Positions 7,977 through 18,800 of a stretch of 64,000 nt of DNA are shown here, in pieces; the first letter of the stretch is position 1, and the number at the start of each line of letters is the position of its first letter. The position numbers and the translations under genes were made by a program. The DNA is from Gordonibacter faecis (GTDB taxonomy: Bacteria; Actinomycetota; Coriobacteriia; Coriobacteriales; Eggerthellaceae). The notes beneath the pieces were generated by a model, which was not told the origin of the DNA, did no database searches, and saw only the letters and a program-made list of their open reading frames with translations. The stretch is taken from the NCBI RefSeq assembly GCF_030077735.1, contig NZ_JASJEU010000020.1, positions 109,052 to 173,051 on the forward strand, given 5' to 3'.

Positions 7977-8453
7977 TCAGCGACCTTTGGGCGGTTTGCG
8001 GCGGGTGGGGTGGCGGAGGGGGCGGCGGGAGTTGTAGCCGAGGGCATCTCGTAAGTGATGGGCAGCGCGTTCAGCGAACCCGGCACCCGGGCTCCCTCCG
8101 GCCGTCAGGCCCGATAAGCCACCTGCCGCCGGGCGGGTCCGCGCGCCGGGCTGCGCGCCCGTCGCTCCAGCTCCAGCGCCAGCGCCTCCCGCCGCGCCCT
8201 CTGAATCCTCCGGCACTACTTCCTCAACAAACCACCGGGGGTCCTCGAAGAATAGATACTTTTCGCGCCCGTTCACCGACACCGTGTAGCGCAGGCCCGT
8301 GCCGCCCACGCGCGTGGATGCACGCCGGATGACATCGATCACCCGGTCGATCTCGAACACGCGGCCGTCGCGCCAGCGAATGGACAGCGGCGTTACCTTA
8401 CCGTCCTCGTCGATGCGCGCAACCACGTCCACATATGTCTTGCGATACTTCAT
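7977..8453 (-). CDS. Conserved protein of unknown function with a GAP-rich tail
   Basis: A 158-residue protein. The first 80 residues form a compact beta-rich domain that begins MKYRKTYVDVVARIDEDG and contains FEIDRVIDV, GGTGLRYTV and YLFFEDPRWFVEE. I recall similar stand-alone proteins in Firmicutes but cannot name a function. Residues 85-130 are a low-complexity glycine/alanine/proline linker, and the tail is basic (RRPLRHPTRRKPPKG). The ATG at 8453 is chosen by homology-like start; no strong ribosome site is seen, and a TTG four codons upstream (8465) with GGAGG ahead of it is a real alternative. Confidence 0.7.
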   Translation of the reverse strand: MKYRKTYVDVVARIDEDGKVTPLSIRWRDGRVFEIDRVIDVIRRASTRVGGTGLRYTVSVNGREKYLFFEDPRWFVEEVVPEDSEGAAGGAGAGAGATGAQPGARTRPAAGGLSGLTAGGSPGAGFAERAAHHLRDALGYNSRRPLRHPTRRKPPKGR

Positions 8454-8660
8454 GCGCCCATGCAACCACGCCCTACCTCCGCGTGCAATCCGCCGCACCA
8501 ACCCGTAGCAAAACCAACGCCCCCACGTTAGTTATATCCCACACAAATTGTGGCAATTTAATTCATACTTGACTTCTGGGCTTTAACAAAGAGTAGTCAC
8601 GCTATAGTAAGTGCACTCATTAGCGCCGCATTCCCAGCACTTCCAGGCATAAAGAGGCAT

Positions 8661-8689
8661 AAAGAAAGGCCGGAAGTTTTCTTCCGGCC
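8661..8689 (-). terminator. Terminator of tRNA-Thr
   Basis: On the minus strand GGCCGGAAG and CTTCCGGCC form a nine-base-pair stem with a four-base loop. TTTCTTT follows just downstream of the tRNA. Confidence 0.75.
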
Positions 8690-8700
8690 ACGTGTTTCTC

Positions 8701-8775
8701 TGGAGCCAGCGACAGGATTCGAACCTGCAACATGCAGTTTACAAAACTGCTGCGCTACCGTTGCGCCACGCTGGC
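8701..8775 (-). tRNA. tRNA-Thr (anticodon TGT)
   Basis: The minus strand folds into a full cloverleaf. The acceptor stem is GCCAGCG/CGCTGGC and the D-arm lies in GGCGCAACGGTAGC. The anticodon stem GCAGT/ACTGC has loop TTTGTAA, giving anticodon TGT (threonine). The T-arm is GCAGGTTCGAATCCTGT. The discriminator T is followed by a genomically encoded CCA at 8703-8701. A TACAAT about 25 bp upstream is a likely -10 box, and a strong terminator follows. Confidence 0.95.
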
Positions 8776-8947
8776 AGATAAAGAGCGTTCGAGCATTGTA
8801 CGACATTCGGCGAGATTAGAAAAGCCCTCTTCCACCTCGCTTACGGTTCTTACGCAAACGACATCAGCGCGCTGCGAAAGTCCGCCAATCAACATATCCT
8901 TCCCGTTGCTCAGGCAACCTTCTGTCCCCTACGAGGAGAGGTATCGC

Positions 8948-9313
8948 ATGGATAACGCTTGTATACCGCACCAATGTCATTTGCCGACCCCTGTGTCATA
9001 TTCTTTTAGAAAGGAGAATATATTCAACATCACCTTTTTCGACACCCCATATGATGCAGCCATGGATACTATTGCTAAAAGAAAACAGCTCGGCAGTCAC
9101 GTGCGGCGGCTCCGTAATGAGCACCAAATAAACCGCAAGCAGTTCGCGCTTATGATAGGTATGGACCGCGGTTATCTGGCGGGCATCGAAACGGGCAAAT
9201 ACAATGCCACCTTCGATAAGCTTGTCGACATCGCCGACGGGTTCGGCATCACGCTCTCAGAACTGCTTGAAGGTGTTGGCGAACCGGAAGACGCTGCACA
9301 CGACAGCCACTAA
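8948..9313 (+). CDS. Small XRE-type helix-turn-helix regulator
   Basis: The C-terminal 80 residues are a Cro/C1-type HTH domain: LGSHVRRLRNEHQINRK, then QFALMIGMDRGYLAGIETG, then FDKLVDIADGFGITLSELLEG. Two starts are possible. The ATG at 8948 has GAGGAGAGG six bases upstream and gives 121 residues with a 38-residue extension of no obvious fold. The ATG at 9062 gives a compact 83-residue protein but has a poor ribosome site. Such solitary HTH proteins often control their own gene or a neighbouring mobile element; no target is evident here. Confidence 0.75.
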   Translation: MDNACIPHQCHLPTPVSYSFRKENIFNITFFDTPYDAAMDTIAKRKQLGSHVRRLRNEHQINRKQFALMIGMDRGYLAGIETGKYNATFDKLVDIADGFGITLSELLEGVGEPEDAAHDSH

Positions 9314-9345
9314 CGGCTAACACGCGTTGATAACCTGATGGCGCG

Positions 9346-9657
9346 TTATGCACCGCGCTTAGCTACGTGTGCCTCCATGTGCTCATCTTTGATGAGACTC
9401 CACCCCTTCGGCGTGACCGCGTACGCATTCGCGCGCTGACCCCCGTCCTCGGCGTAACACACATTTCGACGCACGCACTCGCTGGCAACCAGTCGCCTGC
9501 AGGCGTGCCGCACCCGCGCTTGCGAGTACCCCAACGCATCGCTGATCTCTCGGTAAGAAACGTTCGGAACCGTGCGGCTTTTCTCGGCCCGGTCGGCCAA
9601 ATAGCTGAGCACGTTACATTGCACGCGCCGCGTTTCTTCCTTGCTCGTTCTCGGCAT
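9346..9657 (-). CDS. Winged-helix DNA-binding protein
   Basis: A 103-residue protein containing a winged-helix fold: EISDALGYSQARVRHACRRL as the helix-turn-helix, then a wing around AEDGGQRANAYAVTPKGW. The pattern is close to MarR/PadR-like or replication-type winged helices with no ligand domain. It is convergent with the XRE gene and transcribed away from the gene at 9852. Target unknown. Confidence 0.7.
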   Translation of the reverse strand: MPRTSKEETRRVQCNVLSYLADRAEKSRTVPNVSYREISDALGYSQARVRHACRRLVASECVRRNVCYAEDGGQRANAYAVTPKGWSLIKDEHMEAHVAKRGA

Positions 9658-9779
9658 GAACCCATCACTTCCATCGTTTACCCAAGGGTGTACTTACTTT
9701 TCGCCCTTCAACGGTTGCTTTATTTTAGCAGGTTATTTGTCTGTTTGTGGAATATCTTCATCATTTTTCATAGCTGCGG

Positions 9780-9806
9780 TTGCGCCGCGTGCGTGTGGCC
9801 TATAAT
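9780..9806 (+). promoter_or_regulatory. Promoter of the 75-residue protein gene
   Basis: A perfect TATAAT at 9801-9806 is preceded by TTGCGC with a short spacer. It lies 45 bp upstream of the start at 9852. Confidence 0.55.
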
Positions 9807-9851
9807 TCCAGCTATTGCCACCCGCAAAAAACGAGAGAAGGAGCTTCCACC

Positions 9852-10079
9852 ATGGCAACCGACAATCTGCCTAGCTTGGACAGTCTGTCCAACTTGCTGA
9901 TCACCTCTGACGACCTGGGCCGCGCGAAAGAGGCCGAGTTCGTCCGCAGCATCAAGAGCGACAAGGTGAAGATGCTGGTGTCCGACAACCAGATCTCCTG
10001 CGTCATGCTGGCGCCTGAGGTGTACAACGCGATGCGCGAAGCCGCCGAGCGCGTGGTGAAGGCGAGCGTCGCCCAGTAA
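9852..10079 (+). CDS. Phd/prevent-host-death-like small protein
   Basis: A 75-residue protein with AGAAGGAG ahead of its ATG. The segment VKMLVSDNQISCVMLAPEVYNAM resembles the Phd/YefM antitoxin core, a short beta strand followed by the S/APEEYexL helix. No toxin gene follows: 38 bp later comes a bidirectional terminator. It may be an orphan Phd-fold regulator. The family assignment is by pattern only. Confidence 0.7.
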   Translation: MATDNLPSLDSLSNLLITSDDLGRAKEAEFVRSIKSDKVKMLVSDNQISCVMLAPEVYNAMREAAERVVKASVAQ

Positions 10080-10117
10080 CTGGTACACAGAACAACGCGG
10101 ACGTAGGGCCGCGAACC

Positions 10118-10154
10118 AAATAGCCCCGGATGCGACTCGTATCCGGGGCTATTT
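10118..10154. terminator. Bidirectional terminator
   Basis: AAATAGCCCCGGAT and ATCCGGGGCTATTT form a 14-bp perfect stem around GCGACTCGT. It separates the convergent genes at 9852-10079 and 10158-12236 and gives A/T-flanked stems on both strands. Confidence 0.8.
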
Positions 10155-10157
10155 GCA

Positions 10158-12236
10158 TTATGCTTCGGTGGGCTCGGAGAAGCCCTCGGTGTTCTGGCGC
10201 AGAAGTTCGGTGTAGGCTTCTTTGCTGATGCCCTCCCCCGCCGTTGAAATGGTGAAGGTGACCGTATTGCCTTCTACCTGGCCCTCAAGATACGAGGAGC
10301 CGAACGTTTCCTGCGCGTTGGCAAGCATCTGGTTTGCCTGGCTGGGGTCTGGTAACGTAATGCTGATGTGGCTGCGCTCCAGAAGACCACGGGAGTTGAA
10401 ACGTGCCGTTTCGACGGTTTCACACAGCTGACCATCAGGGGCCTTCGTGAGGTAGCGATACTCCACCTGTGGGGAGCCGACGAGCGTCTGCGCCTCAGCG
10501 GCCTGGCGGAAGAAGGGAATGTCCTCCCCTGCCACGGCCATGGCAGCCGCCCCCGCTGCCGCAAGCGCGGCGACAGCCACCAACGCCACGCCCGCCATCA
10601 TGACGCTGCGACGCGGTCGAGGGGTGTCGATCTGGGCGGATGCTGCGGGTGCGGGTGGCGCTGGCACAGCAGGTGCAGGCGCAGGCGCTGCCGCGGGAGC
10701 CGGAGTAGGTGCAGGTGCTGGCACAGGAGCCGGAGTAGGTGCGGGTACTGCCGCAGGAGGTTCCGGAACGTCAGCTGGAGCGGAAGCAGCGGGTTCAGAT
10801 GCGGAAGAGGCCGCGACGTTGGGAGCCTGTTCAGCAGGCTCTTTTGGGGCAGGTTCGGGTGTGCTTGTTTCGCTGTCAGAAGCTTCCGAAGTTGGTTCTG
10901 CTTCAGCAGGGGCTTCTTCGTCTGGTTTCGAAGCCGGCTTGGTATCCGCGGTGGTCTCATCGGCTGCGGCTTCCGACACGAGTTCGGGCTGGACATCCTC
11001 CGACTGCTCTTCGGGTGCTTCTGCGGTTGCCTCTTCATCCAAAGCGTCTTGATCAGCCTCAGTTGAAGATTCCGCTTTGGCCGTAGCCTCAACGGGCTGC
11101 TCTTCTTTTGTAGCGGGCTCCGGATCGACGGTGCCCCCAGCGGGCTTTTCTTCGGGTTCGGATTCAAGATCGGACTCGAAATCGGACCAGAGTTGATCTT
11201 CTTCCTCGCGCTCGGGCGTGGGCTCGGCGGGCTTGCGCCCCGGCTTGAGATTGGTCACGGGAGCAAGTTCGGCGTTGGGCTTTGCCGTGTGTTCAGAAGC
11301 TTCGGCGGCTTCCGACGGAGGCGTGGGCTCGGCTTTCTCGGCCTTTGGTTCAGGATGAATCTCCTGTTCAGGCTCTTGTTCGGATGCTTCTTCAGATACA
11401 GCGTCCTCTTCGACTGCCTGTTCCTCTTCGGGCTCTTGCTCGGGCGCTGGCTCAGGCTCGATCTCTTTCACCGGCTCGGGAGTGCGTTGGGGAAGCGGCT
11501 CGCCGGGTGTGGGCAGGTCGGCAAAGCGGCTGCGGATGGAGGGCTTGGGAGGCTCGGGCTGCGAGGCCGGCTCCGCTACAGCGGACTCCGCCACTACAGG
11601 CTCCACCACCGCTTCCGGCTGAAAAGCGGGCGCCTCGGGTTCGGGCTGTGGCTCATCCTCCGGCTCTGCACCGCCAAGCAAAGCCGACAGATCGAACGGC
11701 TCCGCCTCTTCAACAGGCTGGGCAGCGGCGGGCTGGCTGTCCTCCTCCGGCACGCCAAAGAGAGATGCCAGTGAGAAGTCAGGCTCCGGCTCGGGCTCGG
11801 GCTGGCGGGAGGCCTCTTCCACCGGCGGAGCCCCAAAAAGCGTCGCCAAATCCACTGGCTCATCCGCAGCAGCCGCAGGCTGCGACACCTCCGCAGCCTC
11901 AGTACCCCCGCCAAGCAGGGACAACAGGAAGTCATCCGAGCCAGCCGAGGCGGCCTCACGCGCCGGGGGCTCAGCCTCAATCACCAGAGGTTCATCACCC
12001 AAGCCGGCAAAGCTCAACGCAAACGCGGGCGCCGCGGGCTTGGGGGCATCCCCAGGCTGGGAGGCGCCGTGCCAGGCGGCGAGGGCGGACCAGATATCAG
12101 TAGTTTGCTCATCTTCCCCCGAAACGGCGGGGGCCGCGGCCTCCGGAGTGGGGGCTGCGGCCTCGGATTCGTCATGCGCCACGGAGAAGAGGGCGTCGAG
12201 GGACAGGGTGTCGGACGTACTAACGGGTTCCTGCAT
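10158..12236 (-). CDS. Acidic, proline-rich single-pass membrane protein with a small extracytoplasmic domain
   Basis: 692 residues from an ATG preceded by GAAGGAAAC. There is no signal peptide. The first ~500 residues are disordered, rich in E, P and A, and contain at least four short repeats ending in a hydrophobic motif. These read FLLSLLGGGTE, DLATLFGAPPVEE, FSLASLFGVPEED and FDLSALLGGAEPED. A PAPAP-type stretch leads to one membrane helix (MMAGVALVAVAALAAAGAAAM). An exposed domain of about 124 residues follows, with YRYLTKAPDG and two further beta-like blocks, resembling the DUF1307 lipoprotein type. The N-terminal part would be cytoplasmic. It is the last gene of the surface-protein operon, 28 bp after its neighbour. 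Function unknown. Confidence 0.8.
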   Translation of the reverse strand: MQEPVSTSDTLSLDALFSVAHDESEAAAPTPEAAAPAVSGEDEQTTDIWSALAAWHGASQPGDAPKPAAPAFALSFAGLGDEPLVIEAEPPAREAASAGSDDFLLSLLGGGTEAAEVSQPAAAADEPVDLATLFGAPPVEEASRQPEPEPEPDFSLASLFGVPEEDSQPAAAQPVEEAEPFDLSALLGGAEPEDEPQPEPEAPAFQPEAVVEPVVAESAVAEPASQPEPPKPSIRSRFADLPTPGEPLPQRTPEPVKEIEPEPAPEQEPEEEQAVEEDAVSEEASEQEPEQEIHPEPKAEKAEPTPPSEAAEASEHTAKPNAELAPVTNLKPGRKPAEPTPEREEEDQLWSDFESDLESEPEEKPAGGTVDPEPATKEEQPVEATAKAESSTEADQDALDEEATAEAPEEQSEDVQPELVSEAAADETTADTKPASKPDEEAPAEAEPTSEASDSETSTPEPAPKEPAEQAPNVAASSASEPAASAPADVPEPPAAVPAPTPAPVPAPAPTPAPAAAPAPAPAVPAPPAPAASAQIDTPRPRRSVMMAGVALVAVAALAAAGAAAMAVAGEDIPFFRQAAEAQTLVGSPQVEYRYLTKAPDGQLCETVETARFNSRGLLERSHISITLPDPSQANQMLANAQETFGSSYLEGQVEGNTVTFTISTAGEGISKEAYTELLRQNTEGFSEPTEA

Positions 12237-12264
12237 CGAGTTTCCTTCGTTTTGTCGCCATCGG

Positions 12265-12804
12265 TTACTTCGTTTCATTGCCGGACGGGCGCGATGCGCG
12301 GGAGCGGGCTGCAATGAGGCACGCAACGCCCGCCGCGCCAGCGCCAGCGGCCAGCGCTCCCAGCACGGCTGCTGCCAGGTGTGCCATGTCGGCGGCCGAG
12401 GGGCGCGGCGGCACGCTTGTGCGAGCAGCCTCCACCGCCTCGGGCTGGAACTGGGCAAACCAGGGTCCCACTCCCAGCGCGCCCGCGGACGCAGAAGACG
12501 CGACCTCGTTAAAAGTCGCGTCTGAAACCTCATTGCTTTGTGCGGGGATCGCCCCTTCGGCAAGCCCCGGACTATCCGGAGGAACCGGGGTGCTTGCCCA
12601 CGCGGGTGCGGCGCACATCCCGGGCGCCATCACAGCCGCGGCCAGCAGCAGTGCCAGCCCCGCCGTTTGGGCCGAAGCCCGGAAGCGCTCCCCCACTGCG
12701 GGCGAACACTTCCGGGCCAAAGCGGCGTTTAACTCACTTGAGCGCCGCGGGGGCCCCGCGAGGTGCGCGGGGCCGAACATCACAGGAGAGGTGGCTTGCT
12801 TCAC
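12265..12804 (-). CDS. Small exported protein with C-terminal membrane anchor
   Basis: 179 residues from a GTG that overlaps the stop of the giant protein (GTGA). A long n-region of about 45 residues precedes the hydrophobic signal segment AGLALLLAAAVMAP and an AWA cleavage-like site. The mature part is short. It ends in a membrane helix (LAAAVLGALAAGAGAAGVACLI) and a basic tail AARSRASRPSGN, the layout of a wall- or membrane-anchored protein without a clear sortase motif. Translational coupling to the giant adhesin-like protein suggests a helper role. No recognised family. Confidence 0.65.
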   Translation of the reverse strand: MKQATSPVMFGPAHLAGPPRRSSELNAALARKCSPAVGERFRASAQTAGLALLLAAAVMAPGMCAAPAWASTPVPPDSPGLAEGAIPAQSNEVSDATFNEVASSASAGALGVGPWFAQFQPEAVEAARTSVPPRPSAADMAHLAAAVLGALAAGAGAAGVACLIAARSRASRPSGNETK

Positions 12805-15800
12805 CGGCGATCGCCTCGGGTGCTCCGACGACGCGCCGTCACCGCCAAGCCAGCAGCCAGAACCGCCAAGCCCAGAACCGTGCACGCCAAAGGACCATTC
12901 GCATCGCCCGTCTTCAATAGGTTCATACCCTGATCAAGTCCACGGTTGATGCCATCAATCGGGTCGGTAGGTGCCGGCGCCGCAATAGGTGCGAACCTCA
13001 CTTCAAGGGTATGTCCATTGGACACATCGGCCAGATAGTAGCTCGAACCATTGAACGGCATCCACACGCCATCAATACACAGCGCGGTCACCATGTAACC
13101 CTGGTATGGCAGGAAGGAGAACGTCTGCCCCTTGCCATGCTCCACGCGCACCTCGCCCGACGGAGAAACAATACCGCCGTAATTATTCGTCACGCCCGCC
13201 TTGATAATGTGGAACGTCGGATCAACGTCTGGCGGCGGCGTAGGCTCAGCACCCTTAGCGCGGAACGCCACGTAAATCTTGTGACCAGCCTTCACATTCT
13301 CGAAGGTGTAGCTGGTACCTGGGTTATCCACGCGCTTGCCATCAACCTCGACGTAGTCAATCACATAACCATCGTCTTTAGGCTTGAATACAAACGCAGC
13401 ATCTTCACCATCAACAACTTCGACGGTACCCGACGGCGAAATACTACCGTTTTCTCCAGCTTTAGCTGTGATGTAGTGCGTATTCACCGAAGGACCAGGC
13501 GTCGGCGGGTTCACATTACCCTTGCTCTTAAAGGTGACGTACAAGTAGTAGTTCTTCGACTCTGTTGTCTGAACGGTATAAGACGTACCAGGATTAGGAG
13601 CAGTCTTGCCATCAACCGTCACCGATTCCACTTCGTAGCCAGAATTCGGATAGAAGGTGAAGGTGACACTTTCGCCCACGTTGACCGTCTGCGGCGTTGC
13701 AGGGGAAATACGACCACCAGGGCCCGCCTGACCAGTAACAATGGCCTTATCAGGCTGAGGCGTCTCAACCTTTTCGAACACGCCTTGTACTGTGTGCGGC
13801 CCGCGAATGTCACCGAGCGTATACGAACCAGAAGCCCACAGCGAAGGACTCACCGGCGACCCATCCAACAGTACGTTTGCCAAGCGGTGATCCGCCTTCG
13901 GCGTGAACTTAAACGCAAGGGACTGACCTTCCTCAACGGACATGGTGCCACTCGGAGAAACCGAGCCCATCGTCTTGTCGTTAACAGAAGACGTTACGTC
14001 GTAGAACTTCGGCGCAGGAGTGGGTTCCTGCGTCTCGCGGAAGGTAACCACAAGGTTGCTCTCCACCTGGACATTCTTTATCTCGTAGGTATAGGAACCG
14101 TCAAAGTTAGCGTCCTTTACGCCATTCACCGTTACGGTATCGGGGACGTACTTATCGGATGCAGGCTTAAAAGTAAACGTCTGGTTTCCACCGCGCTCGA
14201 CCCGTGCCTCCAGAGGCGACACGGTACCACCTGCACCATTCACGGACGCATGAACCACCACGTAATCAACCACTGTTTCCTTATGCTGGAACGAGGCGGA
14301 CACCACGGTATCGGCAGCCAGGTCAAACGTGTTATCAAGCTTGAACTGGTTGTTCGCAATGCGACCTGTTGCGTCAGTCGACTTACCGTTTTGCAGCACC
14401 GTCAGCGACTGCAAAACGTAATCGCTATCAGGCTTCACGGTAAACGTGGTGGACTCCCCGTTCGGCACTTGCAAGTCGGTGGGCATAATGGAACCACCAG
14501 CACCGGCGCGAGCCGTAATCTTGTGCGTCTGCACCGGCTCAGGAGTGGCCTCCCCTTCCGCCAGCTTCTTGAAAGCAACATCAATCACGAGGTCTTCCGT
14601 CACGTCCGGAACCACGAACCAATAGCCGCCAGCGGCACCAGGTTCATCATGTTCCGCGAACAACGAAGCGCGTGCACCGAACAGCGAGAACGTAGCCGGC
14701 TCCGGAGAAGCCTTGCCTATCTCATGGAATTCAATGTGATCACCGTTCGCCGTAATGCTTTCCACACCGTAGCCCGGTTTCGGGTATACGTAGAACGGCT
14801 CGCTTGTTCCACCTTTCTCTACGGTAGTGAACGTGGGGGTAACCACACCAGCATCATGAGTATTAACTTGCTGCTGCACCTTCACCTTCACCTGAACATC
14901 CACATTCAAGTTGGGATCTTCGGGTTCCGTAGCATCAATGTGCTCGAATACGGCGCGCACTGTTTGGGCAGCGGTCACGTTATCAAGCGTAAACGTACCA
15001 CCTTCAGGCGTAAATGCTTTCTCTTCCGCGCCCACCAGCATGTGCTTCACTTGGTAGCCCGCGTTCGGCTTCACAAGGAAGCTCACGCTCTGGTTCTCGG
15101 CCACCTGCACAGCACCACGCGGCGAGATGGAGCCACCGGTTGTCGCGGAGGCAAACACCTCATACATCGTGGGCAGCTCTTGGTCGGGCTCGCCCAACTC
15201 TTGCTCATGGAAGGTGGCGTATATCGTAGTCTCTGCCTTCACATTCGTGAGCGTCAACTGCGACTTATTCAACTTGGACAGAACAGATTCGCCATCAACC
15301 GTCACATCGTCCAAGACGTAATCTTGGTTCGGCATGAACGTAAACGTCGTGGCGTTTTCGCCCTTTTTCACGCGTACATCACCGGATGGCGAAACAATGC
15401 CGTTGGGGCCGGCGCTTGCATGGATAACCACGTACTCAGGTTCAACCGGCTGGGTAGTCTTCTTCTGGAACTCAGCACGGATGGTGTGGTTGTACACCAC
15501 GTTGTCAAACGTGTAGAAACCATCAGCAACCGCCTGAGGCACTTCGGCACCGTCCACCAGCACGCGCACCAGTTCGCACTCGGCGTCGGGCGAGAAGGTG
15601 AACGTCTGAGACTCGCCGCGATTCAGAACCTTCGTGCCGCTGGGGTCAATGGTGCCGCCCGCAGAAGCCTCGGCCGTAATGGTGAGCACCTGCGACGCCT
15701 TGAACGTGGCGTTAATGGTGTGCGGTGCCTGCACGTTCGGGAACGTGTAGGACAAGCCCGGGTTGGATACTCGCTGACCATCAACCGTCAACGTAGCAAG

Positions 15801-18800
15801 TTCATAGCCCCTCTCGGGCGCTATGGTAAACGTGGCATCCTGACCCAACGTCACCGACACATCACCCGCAGGACTGATGGAGCCGTGCTCGCCAGCACTA
15901 GCCGCAATAATTACGCTGCCGGTAGGCTGATCGGGGTCGACATCCGGGTCGGGGTTCGTCCCCTGCTGTGCGAAGTAGGCGTGAATGGTACGGTTACCCT
16001 GCACGTTGGAGATGCGATGCGTACCCGCAGCCATTTCGTCTTGTGAGAGCTCATAGGGAGCCTCGGAATCCTTGTCCACCACCACGCGGTACAGTTCATA
16101 GCCATCGTACGGTGCGAAACGGAACGAGAGGGCACCGCCATGGACAACGGACTGGTCACCCTCGGGCTCGATGATGCCACCAGCCGAAGCGAAGGACGAC
16201 ACCGTGTGAACCGCAGGAGGCTCCACCGACGAGTCAGCTTCGAACGTAACCCCAATGGTCGTATCAGCTGTCACATCAAATATGGTGTAGCTGTAGCCCG
16301 AGAAGTCAAAGGCTTTGCCACCCACGGTAATCTGAGACACCTTGTAGCCTGCATCCGGAATGAACGAGAACGTCTGAGACGAACCGCGCGCCACCGTTAC
16401 TGCACCAGCAGGCGAAATCTTGCCGCGCCCACCGTTGACCGAGGCCGTGATGACCGGGTCAAGCACCGGCTCAGGGTTGCTCACACGCTGGAACTCAGCA
16501 TGCAGCTTTGCGGGTGCCACGACCGGAGCAAACGTATAGGAGTTGTTCTGAACAGCAACCTCAGTGCCCCCAACCGTCACCTTAGCCAGTTCCCAACCAG
16601 CATCCGGCACGAAGGTAAACGTAGGCGTGGAACCCGCAGCCACCGTTACATCGCCAGACGGCGACACGGAACCACCCTGACCAGCGCTCGCCGAAATGAC
16701 AAGAGGCTCAGGAGGCGTCGGCTTAGGATCATCAGGCGTGGCCGCGCGGAAGGTGACCTTTACGGGCACGTCGTTGTGCACATCGGTAAGCGTGTAGGTG
16801 AAGCCATCGACAACAACAGGCTGACCATCCACTGTTACCTTGTCAATAACGGAATTTTCCGCAGGCGTGAACAGGAAGGTCTGGGTACCACCATCCCTCA
16901 CGCGAATCTCACCCGCAGGAGAAACGGAACCGCTGCCGCCCTCAACACTGGCCGTTACCGTGTGGTACGTGGGCGCGGGAGGAGTAACCGTTTCCAGAAC
17001 GAAGGTTGCGTTCAGCTCGTGAGGACCAGAGATGTTGCTCAAAGTGTAGGTGCCATTGGTAACCGTGATCGGGGCATCATCCAGCGTCACAGCCGACAGC
17101 TTGTAGCCAGCTTCGGGCACGAATGTGAACGTAACACTCGAGTTATCAGCGGCATCAAAGGTGCCGGACGGAGACACGGTACCACCCTGGTTGGCCGTAG
17201 CGGTAATCACATGGCTTACCGGAGGAGTCGGAGGCTCAGGATCAACACTCGCATCTCGCTCCACGAACTCAGCACGCAAGGTGCAGTCATTTGCAACATC
17301 GGACAGCGTATACGTGCTATCAGTTTCCGCGTTGAAACCAACAACGGGATTGCCATCCAACGTCAGCGATTCAAGCTTCATGTCCTTGTTCGGCGTGACG
17401 ATGAACGTTTGCGAGCCACCCTTGACTACACGCACGTCACCCTCTGGAGACAGGGAGCCACCAGCACTTGAAGTAACGTGAATGGTGCGGTACTCAGGAA
17501 CCTCAGGATTATCCGGCTGAGTGCTCTTGGTTTCAAACGTCGCAGACACCGTAAGAGCAGTTGTTATGTTATTCAAACGCAGCGTACCAGAGGCAGACAC
17601 CTCTGAGATCTTCTCGTCGTTACCCACCTTGACAGAGGTCAATTCACTGCCGGTGTTGGGCGTAAAGGTGAGCAGCAGCGAGCCATGCTCGGCAACCTTG
17701 GTTGTGCCCAAAGGCGAAACAGTACCGTCGCCCGTTGATGACGTGGTCACATCGTACATGGTCGGCTTAACTGGCGGCTTTTCGTCATCCGGAACTTGCT
17801 CGAACTCAACCGCAAGAGTCGTGTTTTGAGAAATATTGGCAAGCGTGTAGGACAGGCCAGACCAATTGAACGTTTCGCCATCCAGCGTAATAGACTTCAC
17901 CCGATACTTGTTGTCATCCGTATCATTCGGCGTGAAATAGAACGTCTGGGTTGCACCAGGGGCCACCTCAAAGGTACCTGCGGGCGAAATCGTGCCCCCC
18001 GCGCCAGCCACAGAGGCCTCCACCTGATAGCGCTTCTGGTCATCCGGCGTGGTGGTATCGCGCTCAAAGGTTGCCTGCACCGTGGTGTTCTCGGTTACAC
18101 CAAGAAGACGATAGGAGTTGTTCTGAACATCGTCGGTCACAGGCGTGCCACCAACCGTCACCGTGGACAGGTGCCAGCCAGCATCGGCCGTGAACGTGTA
18201 CAGCACGTCTCCGCCGGACACGACACGCGTCACACCAGAGGGCGAAATGGTGCCGCCCGTGGTGGCGCTGGATGTAACCTCATAGGTCACCGGAGCGGGA
18301 GGCGGCGTCACACCGCCCTCAGGTTCATCAAAAACCGCATGAACGGAAGCTTCGTCCGTACCTGCTGATAGCGTGTAGGAGTTGTCAACCACTTCAACGG
18401 GGCTATCGTTTACCGTGAGACTGCTCAACACCATACCCTCATCGGGAATGAGGTAGAACGTCATCGAGCGATCGGCTGCCACGCGCATTTGACCAGCCGG
18501 TGAAATGGTGCCCGGGCCTTCGGAGGTAGCCTTCACCGTACGGTAGGTAGGCTCAACCGGCGTCGAGGCATCAAGCTCGAACGAGACAGTAATAGTGATA
18601 TCCATACGGATGTTAGACACCGTGAAGCTATTGTTCTTCAGGGTGGCTGTCTTGTTGTTTACCAGGACATTCTTCACATGATAGCCAGCCTCGGGCGTTA
18701 CCGTGTAGGTAACAGACGATCCCTCAACCGCCTTCGTCACGTCGGCGGGCGAAATGGAGCCGCCCTTTGTGAGAACAGATGCGGTAAGTTCGTATGTCTT

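Noticed and set aside
12265..12885. Start of the small exported protein at 12885
   Set aside because: It would overlap the giant gene by 85 bp; the GTG at 12804 gives a GTGA overlap and a sensible N-terminus.
13011..16046. 1011-codon open frame on the plus strand
   Set aside because: It is the antisense shadow of the repetitive giant gene; the histidine/arginine-rich product follows the repeat period and has no ribosome site.
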